Source of the DNA: Rhizobiaceae bacterium
GTDB lineage: Bacteria > Pseudomonadota > Alphaproteobacteria > Rhizobiales > Rhizobiaceae
Length of the DNA: 64,000 bases
Direction: 5' to 3'
Assembly: GCA_025698895.1 (NCBI GenBank)
Contig: JAILWO010000001.1
Coordinates: 1,151,001-1,215,000 of the forward strand
The notes below the pieces were generated by a model. The model was given only the letters and a program-made list of their open reading frames with translations. It searched no databases and had not been told where the DNA came from. This document shows, piece after piece, positions 1-9,700 of the stretch; position 1 is the first letter of the stretch, and each line of letters begins with the position of its first letter. The position numbers and the translations under genes were made by a program.

Positions 1-2
1 TG

Positions 3-662
3 TCTTCCAAGTCGAAGGTCGCCGGGTTGTTCACCTATGACAACGCCGTCGGCGCCTGCATTCTGCTGAACGCCAATCATCCCCTGGAGCGGCGCGTTCA
101 GTCCGCCGCGCATGAAGTCGGGCATTTCGTAGGGACGCGCCGCGTTCCCGAGGTCCTGGAGGACGACGAGCAGTTCCTGTCCCGCGACGAGCGGTATGCG
201 AATGCCTTCGGCCGCGCTTTCCTGACGCCGCGCAAGAGCTTCTCGGAGAGTTTCAAACAACTGACGGCGGGCGCCGACATGCTCACCCGTCGGCACGTCA
301 TCCTGCTGGCGCACCAGTACAACATCTCCCGCGAGGCATGCGTGCGCCGCCTCGAAGAGCTGGAGCTCCTGAAAAAGGGGGCGTGGGAATGGCTCAAGAC
401 GAAAGGCGGAATCAAGGACTACCACGCGCGGGAGGTACTTGGAGATGCTGCGGAGCGGGTAGACTTGCCGAAGACCGACGCCAATCGGCCGGTCTCCCAC
501 AGGATGAGCCTCATGGCGCACGCGGCCTGGAAGCGTGGCATCATGTCGGAAGGGCAGCTGGCCGAGCTGCTGAAGATGCGCCGCGTGGAGGTGCGCGAGC
601 TGATTGACAAGATCGAGCTTGAGGAAAACGTGACGGATGACCTTCTCAAGCTCCCTGGCTGA
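3..662 (+). CDS. ImmA/IrrE-family metallopeptidase, 5' end outside window
   Basis: The reading frame is open to the left edge, so the gene is probably truncated by the window; a TTG at 27 is the only internal start candidate near the edge and it lies too close to the conserved core. The zinc-peptidase motif HEVGH is encoded at 111-125, within the context typical of COG2856 (ImmA/IrrE) proteins, followed by a conserved C-terminal helical part with a possible helix-turn-helix (Q-Y-N-I-S-R-E). Family members cleave or antagonise repressors and often carry an N-terminal XRE domain, which here would lie outside the window. The last 26 bp overlap the PIN-domain gene, so the two are almost certainly co-translated; COG2856-PIN pairs are a predicted toxin-antitoxin-like arrangement. 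Its cellular target cannot be read from sequence. Confidence 0.8.
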   Translation, partial: SSKSKVAGLFTYDNAVGACILLNANHPLERRVQSAAHEVGHFVGTRRVPEVLEDDEQFLSRDERYANAFGRAFLTPRKSFSESFKQLTAGADMLTRRHVILLAHQYNISREACVRRLEELELLKKGAWEWLKTKGGIKDYHAREVLGDAAERVDLPKTDANRPVSHRMSLMAHAAWKRGIMSEGQLAELLKMRRVEVRELIDKIELEENVTDDLLKLPG

Positions 663-1275
663 TGATCGCAGACCGCTGGTCCTCGACACGAGCGTGCTGA
701 TCAACCTGCATGCCTGCACCTACGGCGAGCGGGTGTTGACGGCTATCGCGAATGACATCGTCATCCCCGACGTCGTGGCAGGGGAGCTGGAGCACGAGAC
801 GAGCCGGAAGAACGGAGACCGGAGTTTTCTTCGCGGCCTCATCACACGCGGCAAGGTCACCGTCATCGGCATGACCGACGTGGAGTACGAGCTGTTCGCC
901 ACTCTGTCCGGCGGCTCGCCTTCTCTGGATGACGGGGAGGCCGCGACGATCGCGATCGCCGCGAGTCGGAGCTTCCGAGCCGTCGTCGATGAACGAAAGG
1001 GCCGCGTTCGGGCAGCGGCGCTCATGGATGGCGAGGAACCGGGTTGGTCCCTCGACCTCCTGCGACATTCCAACGTCGTGCGAAGCCTTGGTGCGCGTCT
1101 GGCTGCTGACGTCGTCTATCTGGCTCTGCGGCACGGGCGAATGCGCATTCCAGCGGAATGCGGCGACGAAGTCGTAGAATTGATCGGGCGAGAGCGCGCG
1201 CTCGAGTGCTCCTGCCTACCGAACTTCAAGAATCTGTCGCGGGAAGCGGCGCTTTACGTGCCGACGCAAGCATAG
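637..1275 (+). CDS. PIN-domain protein, putative toxin or nuclease
   Basis: This 212-residue protein has the PIN fold's spaced acidic residues: Asp17 in LVLDTSVLIN, Glu50 in PDVVAGELEHE, Asp99/Glu101 in LDDGEAA, and Asp118 in AVVDERKGR. PIN domains are Mg2+-dependent RNases, commonly VapC-like toxins. The ATG at 637 lies inside the end of the upstream ImmA/IrrE gene (26-bp overlap), which implies translational coupling. The C-terminal part (about residues 130-212) extends beyond a minimal PIN domain and is not recognised. The protein is longer than typical VapC toxins (about 130 residues), so it may belong to the COG2856-linked PIN group rather than to a VapBC pair. RNase activity is inferred, not shown. 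Confidence 0.8.
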   Translation: MTFSSSLADDRRPLVLDTSVLINLHACTYGERVLTAIANDIVIPDVVAGELEHETSRKNGDRSFLRGLITRGKVTVIGMTDVEYELFATLSGGSPSLDDGEAATIAIAASRSFRAVVDERKGRVRAAALMDGEEPGWSLDLLRHSNVVRSLGARLAADVVYLALRHGRMRIPAECGDEVVELIGRERALECSCLPNFKNLSREAALYVPTQA

Positions 1276-1324
1276 GCGAGTGAGGCAAGAGCGGCGCGAC
1301 ACGGAATAAATCCACTCCATGGCA

Positions 1325-1376
1325 GGGCCGCCTGCCGAACGGGAGTCAAAGGGCCGCCTGCCGAACGGGAGTCAAA
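1325..1376. repeat. Perfect 26-bp tandem duplication upstream of the Gabija-like pair
   Basis: The unit beginning gggccgcctgccg and ending gggagtcaaa occurs at 1325-1350 and again, without a mismatch, at 1351-1376. It lies in the 121-bp gap between the PIN gene and the OLD-nuclease gene, ending 20 bp before the start codon at 1397. It may be a recombination scar, an operator duplication or the footprint of an excised mobile element. Confidence 0.9.
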
Positions 1377-1396
1377 AATGATCGAGGGGACAGAAA

Positions 1397-3130
1397 TTGG
1401 CACGGATACGCGCGGTCGAGATAAAGCACTTCAGAGGGATCAAGGAACTCGTCTGGCACCCATCGCCCGGCATCAATTGTTTGATCGGGCCGGGTGACAG
1501 CGGAAAGTCATCTATCCTCGACGCCATAGATTTCTGTTTGGGTGCCCGCCGAAACATCCAATTCACCGACGCGGACTTTCATCAGCTAGATGTCGAGACG
1601 CCGATCACCATCACGGTGACCCTGGGCGAGCTCGATGATGCGCTGAAGAATCTCGATGCGTACGGGATGTTCGTTCGTGGCTTCGATGTTGCGACCGGAA
1701 AGATCGAGGATGAGCCGGAGAAGGATGCCGAAACCGTCCTGAGCCTGCGGCTGACGGTCGCCAGCGATCTGGAGCCGAGCTGGACGCTCGTGTCGGAGAG
1801 GGCGGAAGCCCAAGGGCTCAGCCGAAATCTCAGTTGGGGCGACCGGGTACGGCTGGCGCCGAGCCGGATCGGAGCGCTAGCGGACTACCATCTGGGTTGG
1901 CGGCGTGGTTCGGTGCTGAACCGAGTTTCGGAGGAGCGTGCGGACGCCTCGGCCGCTCTCGCCAAGGCCGCGCGTGATGCAAGGGCCGCCTTCGGCGAAG
2001 AGGCTCAAGGGCAGCTGGGCGAGACGCTCGCCATCGTGACAACGACTGCCAAGGAGCTGGGCATCCCGATCGGCGAGAATATCAAGGCGATGCTGGACGC
2101 GCACTCCGTGTCGTTCAGCGGCGGGACGATCTCTCTGCACGATGAAGGTGGAATCCCGCTTCGGGGATTGGGAATCGGCTCGACTCGCCTGTTGATCGCC
2201 GGCCTTCAACGAAAGGCTGCTGCACAGTCGACGGTCATCCTGATCGACGAACTGGAACATGGGCTCGAACCGCACCGCATCATCCGGCTTCTCGGGTCGC
2301 TGGGCGCAAAGGAAAAGACGCCGCCGCTCCAGGTCTTCATGACGACGCACTCACCCGTTGCGTTGCGCGAGCTTTCGGGCAGCCAGTTGTTCGTGGCCCG
2401 TCGGTCGTCCGAGTGCCACGAGGTGTTGAACGTCGGTACCTCCGACGGCGTGCAGAGCACGGTCCGCCTCTATCCCGATGCCTTCCTCGCGCCGTCGGTG
2501 ATCGTCTGCGAAGGCGCAAGCGAGGTTGGTCTCATCCGGGGTCTCGACCAGTACAGGACGGCAAATGGGAAGGACGCCATCACCGCGCTGGGTACGGCTG
2601 TAGTCGATTGCGGCGGCGGAGATTCTGACCGGCCGTTCGCGCGAGCGGAAGCCTTTCACGCGCTGGGGTACCGGGCTGCTGTCGTCCGTGACGACGACAA
2701 GGAGCCGACGGCCGCCATCGAAGACGGTTTCATCGTGAAAGGCGGCAAGGTCATTGCCTGGCGCGAAGGCCGTGCTTTGGAGGACGAGCTTTTTCATAGC
2801 CTGTCCGATGACGGGGTCAGGAAGCTGCTGGCCCGCGCGATCGAACTCCACGGCGACGACCTGGTGAACGAGCACATCAAGTCGGCCACCAAGAACGCTA
2901 GGGATCTCGCTACGGTCTTGGCGGAGGCGGAAGCAGGCGGAATCTCCCCAGAAGGCCGAACGACCCTTGGCGCGGCGGCGCGAACGAAGCGGGCCGGGTG
3001 GTTCAAGTCCGTGACCTGGATGGAGGACGCGGCGCGGGACATCGTTGGCCCGGACCTCCCGCACGCCGAGACCGGCTTTCGCGATCTGGTGGAGAGCATC
3101 TTCGGATGGTGCGCCAATGCCGGCATCTGA
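1397..3130 (+). CDS. gajA: OLD-family ATP-dependent endonuclease, GajA-like
   Basis: The 577-residue protein has an N-terminal ABC-type ATPase: Walker A GPGDSGKS at 31-38, signature-like LGIGS at 258-262, Walker B with D-loop (IDELEHGLEP, Asp284-Glu285) and the H-loop TTHSP. A C-terminal TOPRIM domain follows with CEGASE (Glu372) and the acidic VRDDDK (432-434). This ATPase-TOPRIM order defines OLD nucleases. The length is close to that of GajA of the Gabija anti-phage system, and the next gene is a UvrD-like helicase overlapping by 14 bp, as in gajAB. The start here is TTG (ttg gca cgg) preceded by a gaggggacag purine tract. Family knowledge: GajA is a nucleotide-sensing DNA nickase that acts with GajB. 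Other OLD-helicase systems exist, so the Gabija assignment is likely rather than certain. Confidence 0.8.
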   Translation: MARIRAVEIKHFRGIKELVWHPSPGINCLIGPGDSGKSSILDAIDFCLGARRNIQFTDADFHQLDVETPITITVTLGELDDALKNLDAYGMFVRGFDVATGKIEDEPEKDAETVLSLRLTVASDLEPSWTLVSERAEAQGLSRNLSWGDRVRLAPSRIGALADYHLGWRRGSVLNRVSEERADASAALAKAARDARAAFGEEAQGQLGETLAIVTTTAKELGIPIGENIKAMLDAHSVSFSGGTISLHDEGGIPLRGLGIGSTRLLIAGLQRKAAAQSTVILIDELEHGLEPHRIIRLLGSLGAKEKTPPLQVFMTTHSPVALRELSGSQLFVARRSSECHEVLNVGTSDGVQSTVRLYPDAFLAPSVIVCEGASEVGLIRGLDQYRTANGKDAITALGTAVVDCGGGDSDRPFARAEAFHALGYRAAVVRDDDKEPTAAIEDGFIVKGGKVIAWREGRALEDELFHSLSDDGVRKLLARAIELHGDDLVNEHIKSATKNARDLATVLAEAEAGGISPEGRTTLGAAARTKRAGWFKSVTWMEDAARDIVGPDLPHAETGFRDLVESIFGWCANAGI

Positions 3131-4538
3131 GATCGATTTGCTCGCTATCGATCGCGGAACCGTGACGGCCCCGGCCGGATGCGGCAAGACGCACCTGATC
3201 GCGGAGGCGCTGACGCGGCACAGCGGCGACAAGCCCGTCCTCGTTCTGACCCACACGAACGCCGGTGTTGTTGCCTTGCGGGGACGACTCGATAAAGCAG
3301 GTGTCCCGTCGAACGCATATCGGCTCTCGACGATCGACGGATGGGCCATGCGGCTCATCTCGACTTTCCCGACGCGCAGCGGTCACGATCCGGAGCTTCT
3401 CAAGCTGGCCAGACCGGGGACGGATTACCCGAACATCCGCGTTGCGGCCGCAAAGCTGTTGAAGGCTGGCCACGTCGCCGACGTGCTCAAGGCGAGCTAT
3501 GCGCGGCTCATCGTAGACGAGTATCAGGACTGCTCGATCCGCCAGCATGCCGTCGTTGCTTATGCGGCCCAAATGCTGCCGACCAGTGTGCTCGGCGACC
3601 CCATGCAGGCGATCTTCGGGTTCGGCGGCGATGATCTGGCCACTTGGGACGAACAAGTCTGCGGCTACTTTCCGCTGGCGGGGGAGCTCGCGACGCCGTG
3701 GCGCTGGATCAATGCGGGCGCCGAACCGCTGGGGCGATGGCTTCTGGAAGCCCGCGGCAAGCTCTTGAGGGAAGAGCCGGTCGACCTCCGGACTGCGCCT
3801 GACGGTGCGACCTGGGTCCACCTCGACGGAACGAACGATCACGAGAAACGCCTTGAAGCCGCACGAGTTAGACCGACCGGTGCGGACGGCCGCGTACTGA
3901 TCATTGGCGACAGCACGAGCCCCGACAGTCAGCGGCGGTTCGCCAGTCAGACGCCGGGAGCGGTGACCGTCGAAGCGGTCGACCTGAAAGACCTCGTCGC
4001 GTTCGCAAAGCGCTTCGACCTTGCGTCGCCGCAGGCCCTGCAACAGCTTGCCGAGTTCGCACAGAGCGTGATGCGCAACGTGGGTGCGGCGGATTTCGTG
4101 CAGCGCGTCTCGGCACTCCAGCATGGCACGGCGCGAACCGAACCGACCGAGGCCGAAGGGATCGCCCTCGCGTTCGTCCGTGATCCATCGCATCGACGGG
4201 CAGTCGATGTCCTCGTCGAGATCGGCAAGCAGGGTGGCGTCACGCCCCACCGCCCCGCCGTGCTGCGCGCCTGTATCAAGGCCCTCCAGCTTTGCGACGG
4301 CACGGAAGGTTTGTCCTTCCATGATGCAGCCATTCGCATGCGGGAACAGAACCGCCTCGTTGGCCGCCCCCTCCCCAAACGAGCCGTCGGCAGCACCCTG
4401 CTCTTGAAGGGCCTAGAAGCAGAGGCCGCGGTCATCCTGAACGCCGATGTTCTGGATGCGCGGAACCTATACGTCGCCATGACGCGCGGATCTAAACAGC
4501 TAATCGTTTGTTCGAGGACGCCAATATTGCATCCCTAG
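3117..4538 (+). CDS. gajB: UvrD/Rep-like superfamily 1 helicase, GajB-like
   Basis: The 473-residue protein starts at the ATG at 3117, inside the end of the OLD gene; an upstream in-frame start at 3045 would add residues with no family character. It has SF1 helicase motifs: Walker A APAGCGKT at 18-25, motif Ia-like TLTHTN, motif II DEYQD at 134-138, motif III-like LGDPMQAIFGF, and C-terminal motif VI YVAMTRGSKQL. It is much shorter than UvrD (about 720 residues), as expected for the compact GajB. In Gabija, GajB assembles on a GajA tetramer and is thought to act when DNA ends or nucleotide depletion signal infection. The motifs are clear; the system name rests on size and gene order. Confidence 0.78.
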   Translation: MPASEIDLLAIDRGTVTAPAGCGKTHLIAEALTRHSGDKPVLVLTHTNAGVVALRGRLDKAGVPSNAYRLSTIDGWAMRLISTFPTRSGHDPELLKLARPGTDYPNIRVAAAKLLKAGHVADVLKASYARLIVDEYQDCSIRQHAVVAYAAQMLPTSVLGDPMQAIFGFGGDDLATWDEQVCGYFPLAGELATPWRWINAGAEPLGRWLLEARGKLLREEPVDLRTAPDGATWVHLDGTNDHEKRLEAARVRPTGADGRVLIIGDSTSPDSQRRFASQTPGAVTVEAVDLKDLVAFAKRFDLASPQALQQLAEFAQSVMRNVGAADFVQRVSALQHGTARTEPTEAEGIALAFVRDPSHRRAVDVLVEIGKQGGVTPHRPAVLRACIKALQLCDGTEGLSFHDAAIRMREQNRLVGRPLPKRAVGSTLLLKGLEAEAAVILNADVLDARNLYVAMTRGSKQLIVCSRTPILHP

Positions 4539-4963
4539 TAAGGGGCATGGCCTACAGAAACAACGCTGCGATATGACGGGGATAGTCCAATCAAAGTTCT
4601 TGCCGCCGCTGAAATCAACGTCCGCTCGGGCAGGCGGCATTCCGTCAGCTGACAGTCTGCTAACGTGAAGAGTTTCGGGCGCCGGCGGGCGTACGAAAGT
4701 CCCCGAGGAAGGAACCCGCGGGCCACAGTCAATGACTATGGGGATTTCGATTTTCGGCCGGTGTCGGCGGTGGCGCGGCCGCCGCCGGCAAGGCACCGGG
4801 ATGGATGCGGACAAGCCGCTTCGTTGCGCCGCCGCGCGGTGTTGTCGGCCCGGTGCGCGGCAAGGCGCGGCTCTGTCGGGCTCGCTGATCACGATAGACG
4901 CGCGTGGGTCTGTTGCCGGAGGCTGAGTGCCTGCGGTGGTAGGTTGGATCGTGGCATGTCGGG
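4539..4963. other. Gene-free stretch, probably the 3' end of the IS91 remnant
   Basis: No convincing gene is seen in these 425 bp between gajB and the transposase stop codon. The part next to 4963 lies where IS91-family elements carry a non-coding 3' terminal region, and its GC-rich proline/arginine-type translation on the minus strand resembles what such regions usually give. The exact element boundary was not located. Confidence 0.35.
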
Positions 4964-5955
4964 TCATGGAGCGTTCTCCCGGTTCGTCGCCGATGTGTCC
5001 GGCGGTCCGCGCGGCTGCCTCCATCGTTCGAATACCTCGATGACGACCATGCGTCCGCCACAGCAGGGGCATGGCGGCCGGAAGTCCCCCGGCTCGGCAG
5101 GGTTGTCGTCATCGGGCGGCGCGGCGACCTTCAGCAGTTTGCGCGCCAGCGGGAGGCTGGCCTTGCGGGCGGAGCCGGCGAGCAGGCGATGGAAGCCGCG
5201 CGGCAGGACATGCAGCAGGAAGCGGCGGATGAACTCGTCGGTGGCGAGCGTCATCACTTGCCGCCGCTCCGCGCCGTCGCGGCGGTAGTCCTTGTAGCGG
5301 AAGGTGACGCCGCTCGCGTCGAAGGCGACCAGGCGGCTGTTCGAGATCGCGACCCGGTGTGTGTAGCGCGACAGATAAGCCAGCACCGTTTCCGGCCCGG
5401 CAAACGGTGCCTTGGCGTAGACGACCCAGCGCTTCTTCCTGACGGGCGACAGGTGGCGCAGGAATGCCCGGCGTTTGGCCAGATGCGCCATTGATCCGAA
5501 GAAGGCGAGCCGCCCCGCATCGTGCAGCGCGACCAGCTGTGTGAGGAACAGCCGGCGGAACAGCTTGCCGAGCACCCTCACCGGGAGGAGGAAGGCCGGG
5601 CGCGAGGCGACCCAGCCCTTCCCATCGAGCGAGATGCCGCCGCCCGGCATGATCATGTGCACGTGGGGATGGTGCGTCATCGCCGAGCCCCAGGTGTGAA
5701 GCACGGCGGTGATGCCGATCCTGGCTCCGAGGTGCCTGGGATCAGCCGCGATCGTCAGCATCGTCTCCGACGCTGCCTTGAACAGCAGGTCGTAGACGAG
5801 CGCCTTGTTCGGGAAGACAATGTCGGCGACCTCGGTGGGCAGCGTGAACACAACGTGGAAGTATCCGACCGGCGAGAGGTCAGCCTCGCGCTCGGCGAGC
5901 TATGTCCGTGCTGCCGCGCCCTGGCACATGGGACAATGCCGGTTACGGCAGCTTC
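4964..5955 (-). pseudogene. IS91-family transposase, 5'-truncated with an in-frame stop
   Basis: Reading leftwards, the sequence encodes the zinc-knuckle end SCRNRHCPMCQG, then an in-frame TAG at 5900-5902, then FTLPTEVADIVF, the HUH-type HHPHVH motif, the Y2 region YLSRYTHR and a C-terminal CPCCGG ribbon. These are the IS91 rolling-circle (Y2) transposase hallmarks. The stop falls where relatives have Trp (TGG to TAG), and the frame is otherwise continuous across it. The N-terminal zinc-binding part upstream of SCRNRHC is missing: the frame runs directly into the C-terminus of a LysR gene at about 5955-5965. A GTG at 5851 could restart a 295-residue product that keeps the catalytic part, but the element looks inactive. 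Confidence 0.85.
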
Positions 5956-5959
5956 CCTG

Positions 5960-6530
5960 CAATCGGCCTGAGAATTCTCGCGCGGCTTGGATGAAGGCGC
6001 TGAACGCAGCAGGTGGAGCCTTCCTGCCTGGATGGTAGAGGGCGAGAGGGGCACGGGGCGGGGTCCAGTCTTCGAGAACACGCACGAGCCTCCCAGCTAC
6101 TATGTCCTCACGTACAACATGCCTCCATGACATAGCCAAGCCCAACTCCATTCTGAGCGGCAATGCGAACGAGGCTTGGCTCATCAAGTGTGATGGAGCC
6201 TTGCACATCGACTTTAACGGGGTTTCCCTCCTTCTCGAAACGCCAGCGAAACAGCGCGTTGTTGGGCAGGCGCGCCCGAATGCAACGGAATCGGTAGAGG
6301 TCTGTGGGAACGGTTGGCCTGCCGTGTGTTCGCACGAAATCCGGCGACCCTACGACCGCATTGCTGCGCGGAAAGCCTAGCGAGACGGCGATCATGTCGC
6401 TTGGCACCAGATCGGCCGGCCTTAAACCCATGTCAAAACCATCGGCAACGATGTCGACCAGCCTGCCTTCGGTGACCAGATCAATATGGACCTGCGGGTA
6501 GCGGTGAGGCTCGTGCGCGGTCGGTGCAGG
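5960..6530 (-). pseudogene. Degenerate LysR-family regulator (effector-domain fragment)
   Basis: On the minus strand, 6110-6510 encodes a LysR substrate-binding domain segment (YPQVHIDLV, then DMGLRPADL, and VGLGYVMEA near the end). A frameshift at about 6110 moves the reading frame, after which LVRVLEDWTPP and LYHPGRK, typical of the LysR C-terminus, follow until the junction with the IS91 remnant near 5960. An in-frame stop lies upstream near 6535, and no helix-turn-helix start could be recovered. The gene is dead, broken by at least one frameshift, one stop and the IS91 junction. Confidence 0.7.
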
Positions 6531-6783
6531 TTATAGCCGATGCGCCTCGATGCCCTCGCGGGCATGGCGGTAGCTGCGGAACAGACGTCGTTCAGGCGCG
6601 CTTCCGGAACGGCGCGCGGCCCTCGACGAGCCATTCCGGGCGGGATTCCAAGCACCGCCGACGGCGCCTAGTTCAAACCCGGCGCATTCCAGGTCAGCGG
6701 CGGAAGGCTGCCGGTTTTGTTGAAGGTTGCATGCTGGCGGCCATTAACTTGAGTGTATCGAAAATGCCGGTAGTCTCTTTGCA

Positions 6784-9700
6784 ATGGGCGGGAGAGACGG
6801 CAACTTCGATTTCCTAGAGGAACATAGTCCCCAGCTGGCTAAGCTTGGCCGGCTCGGGGAGCGATATTACGCGGATGATCCTCCGACTGCGCTCGTTAAG
6901 TTGAGGCAGTTCGCGGAGATGGCTGCCAAGCAGGTGGCGGCGCGACATGGTCTCTACGATGACGACCGCATGTCGTTTGACGACGTGCTGCGAACACTAC
7001 GCTCCCGCTCGGTTCTGCAACGGGAGGTCGCCGATCTTTTCTACCACCTGAAGCGCACCGGCAACCTGGCAGCCCACGAAGATATGGGGACGGCCAGCGA
7101 CGCCCTGACCGGGCTGAAGATAGCCCGAGCCATCGGCGTCTGGCTCCACCAGGCCTACGGGAACGCGCCTTCTTTCCGGCCAGGCCCCTTCGTGCCGCCG
7201 GCGCCACGCGCGGAGGTGACGGTGGCGCTCCATGAGGAAATCGAAGCGCTGCGGGAAGCCGTCAGGGAGAGCGCGGACGCCGAGGCCAAGGCGAGGCTCG
7301 CGGCGCAGGAGGCCGAGGCCGCCCGCCTCGAGATCCAGGGCCGCATTACCTCCGAGGCCGAGGATCGGGCTTTCTGGGAAAAATACGCCGCCGATGCGGA
7401 GGCCGCCCTGCGCGCAGCCGAAGCAGCCCTGGCCGAACTCCAAGCCGTCGCCAGCAAGACCCCCGCCGTCCAGCTCGACCTGCTGGCGCAGGAGGCGGCC
7501 CGCAGCGCCGAGAATGTCGAAATCGACGAAGCGACGACGCGGGTGCTGATCGACGAGCAGCTTCGCGCCGCGGGCTGGAAGGCCGACAGCGCGACGCTGC
7601 GCCATGCCACCGGCGTACGCCCGGGAGCGACCGAGGCGATCGCGATCGCCGAATGGCCGACGCAGAGCGGACCGGTCGATTATGCGCTCTTCGTCGAGGG
7701 CCGCTGCATGGGCGTCATCGAAGCCAAGCGCCGGATCCGCGACGTGCCCGGCCGCATCGGCCAGGCGAAACGCTACGCGCGCGACGTCCATCTCGCGCCC
7801 GGCGAAATACTCCCGGATGCGCCCTGGGCCGACGGGCTGGACCAGTTTCGCGTCCCCTTCGTCTTCGTCACGAATGGGCGGCCCTATGTGAAGCAGCTGG
7901 CGACCAAGTCCGGCACCTGGTTCTGGGACGCCCGCCTGCGCACGCCGCCGCGCGCCTTGGCCGAATGGTTCTCGCCGCGCGATCTCGTGGAGCGGCTGGA
8001 GCAGGAGATCGGCAGCGCGACCGAGCTGGCGGAGCGGGAGATCGGCGTCACCGGCCTGCGCCCCTACCAGCAGGATGCCATCCTCGCCGTCGAGGAAGCG
8101 GTCTCGCGCGGCCAGCAGGACATCCTCCTCGCCATGGCGACAGGCACGGGCAAGACCCGGCTGGCGATCGCCCTCATGTACGAGATGCTGCGCGCCAAGC
8201 GCTTCCGGCGCATCCTCTTCCTCGTCGACCGCAACGCGCTGGGCCGCCAGACGCTCGACGCCATGAGCACCACGGACACGAACGGCTTCCTCAAGTTCGA
8301 CCAGGTCTTCCCGGTCGCCGACATGGCGCGCAGGTTCCCCGAAGCGACCGACCGGGTGCAGGTCGCCACCGTGCAGGCCATGATCCGCCGCATCTTCGAC
8401 GATCCCGACGCGCTGCGCCCGACGCCCGGGACCTACGACCTGATCATCGTCGACGAAGCGCATCGCGGCTATACGCTCGACGCCGAACTCCGCGAGGAGG
8501 ACCTGTCCTTCCGCAACCTGGACGATTACCTCTCGGCCTACCGCAAGGTCCTCGACTATTTCGACGCCACCAGGATCGCCCTGACCGCCACGCCGGCCCT
8601 GCATACCCGCGAGATCTTCGGCGCGCCCGTCTTCCGCTATGGCTACCGGCAGGCGGTCATCGACGGCTACCTGATCGACCACCGCCCGCCGCGCCGCATC
8701 ACGACGGCGCTCAGCCAGACCGGCATCAGCTTCGACAAGGGCGAGGAGGTCAACATCGTCGACCCCCGCACGGGCCAGATCGACCTCTTCAACCTGGAGG
8801 ACCAGGTCGATTTCGAAGTCGCCCAGTTCAACAGGAAGGTCTATACGCGCGCCTTCAACCGCGCCGTGGCCGAGGCGGTCGCCGCCGAATGCCCGCCCGA
8901 CCAGCCCGGCAAGACCTTGCTCTTCGCCGCGCGCGACGACCATGCCGACATCCTGGTGGAGGAGCTGCAGGCGGCGCTGGTCGCGGAATACGGCCCGCAG
9001 CCGCACGACCTGGTGGAGAAGATCACCGGCTCGGTCGACCGGCCGCTCGACCGCATCAAGGCGTTCAAGAACGACCCGAGGCCGAAATATGTGGTCACTG
9101 TTGATCTTCTGACCACCGGCATCGACCTGCCATCCATCGTCAATCTGGTCTTCGTCCGGCGCGTCAACAGCCGCATCCTCTACGACCAGATGATCGGACG
9201 CGCGACCCGGCGCTGCGATGAAATCGGCAAGGAATATTTTCGGATATTCGACGCCGTCGACATTTACGCCAACCTGCAGGAGGTCACCGATATGCGGCCC
9301 GTCGTGGTCGATCCATTACTGACCTTCGCCACGCTTGCCGGAGACCTGGAGCGCGCGACCACTGACGACGACCGTGCCTTCGTGCGAGACCAGATCGTGG
9401 TGAAGCTGCGCCAGCGCCTCAAACATCTGAACGAGAGACAGCGCGCTAGCCTCGAGGCGGTGCTCGGACCGCTCGACGCCCTTCCGGACAGGCTGAAGAC
9501 TGCCGCGCCGGCTGCCACACTCGAACTGTTCCGCCAGCATCCGTCGTTCGTGACGATTCTCGACCTAGCCGCCGCCGGCCGGCGTCGAAGCGACGGCATC
9601 TACATCTCCGAACATGACGACGAGCTGATCTCGGTGGCGGATCACTACGGCGACAAGGCCAGCCCGCGCGACTACATCGAAAGCTTCGAAAGTTTCGTTC

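Noticed and set aside
6997-9006. Long minus-strand open frame (669 codons) opposite hsdR
   Set aside because: It lies wholly antisense to hsdR, shows no family motifs, and is of the Arg/Gly/Leu/Val-rich type that GC-rich codon bias produces.
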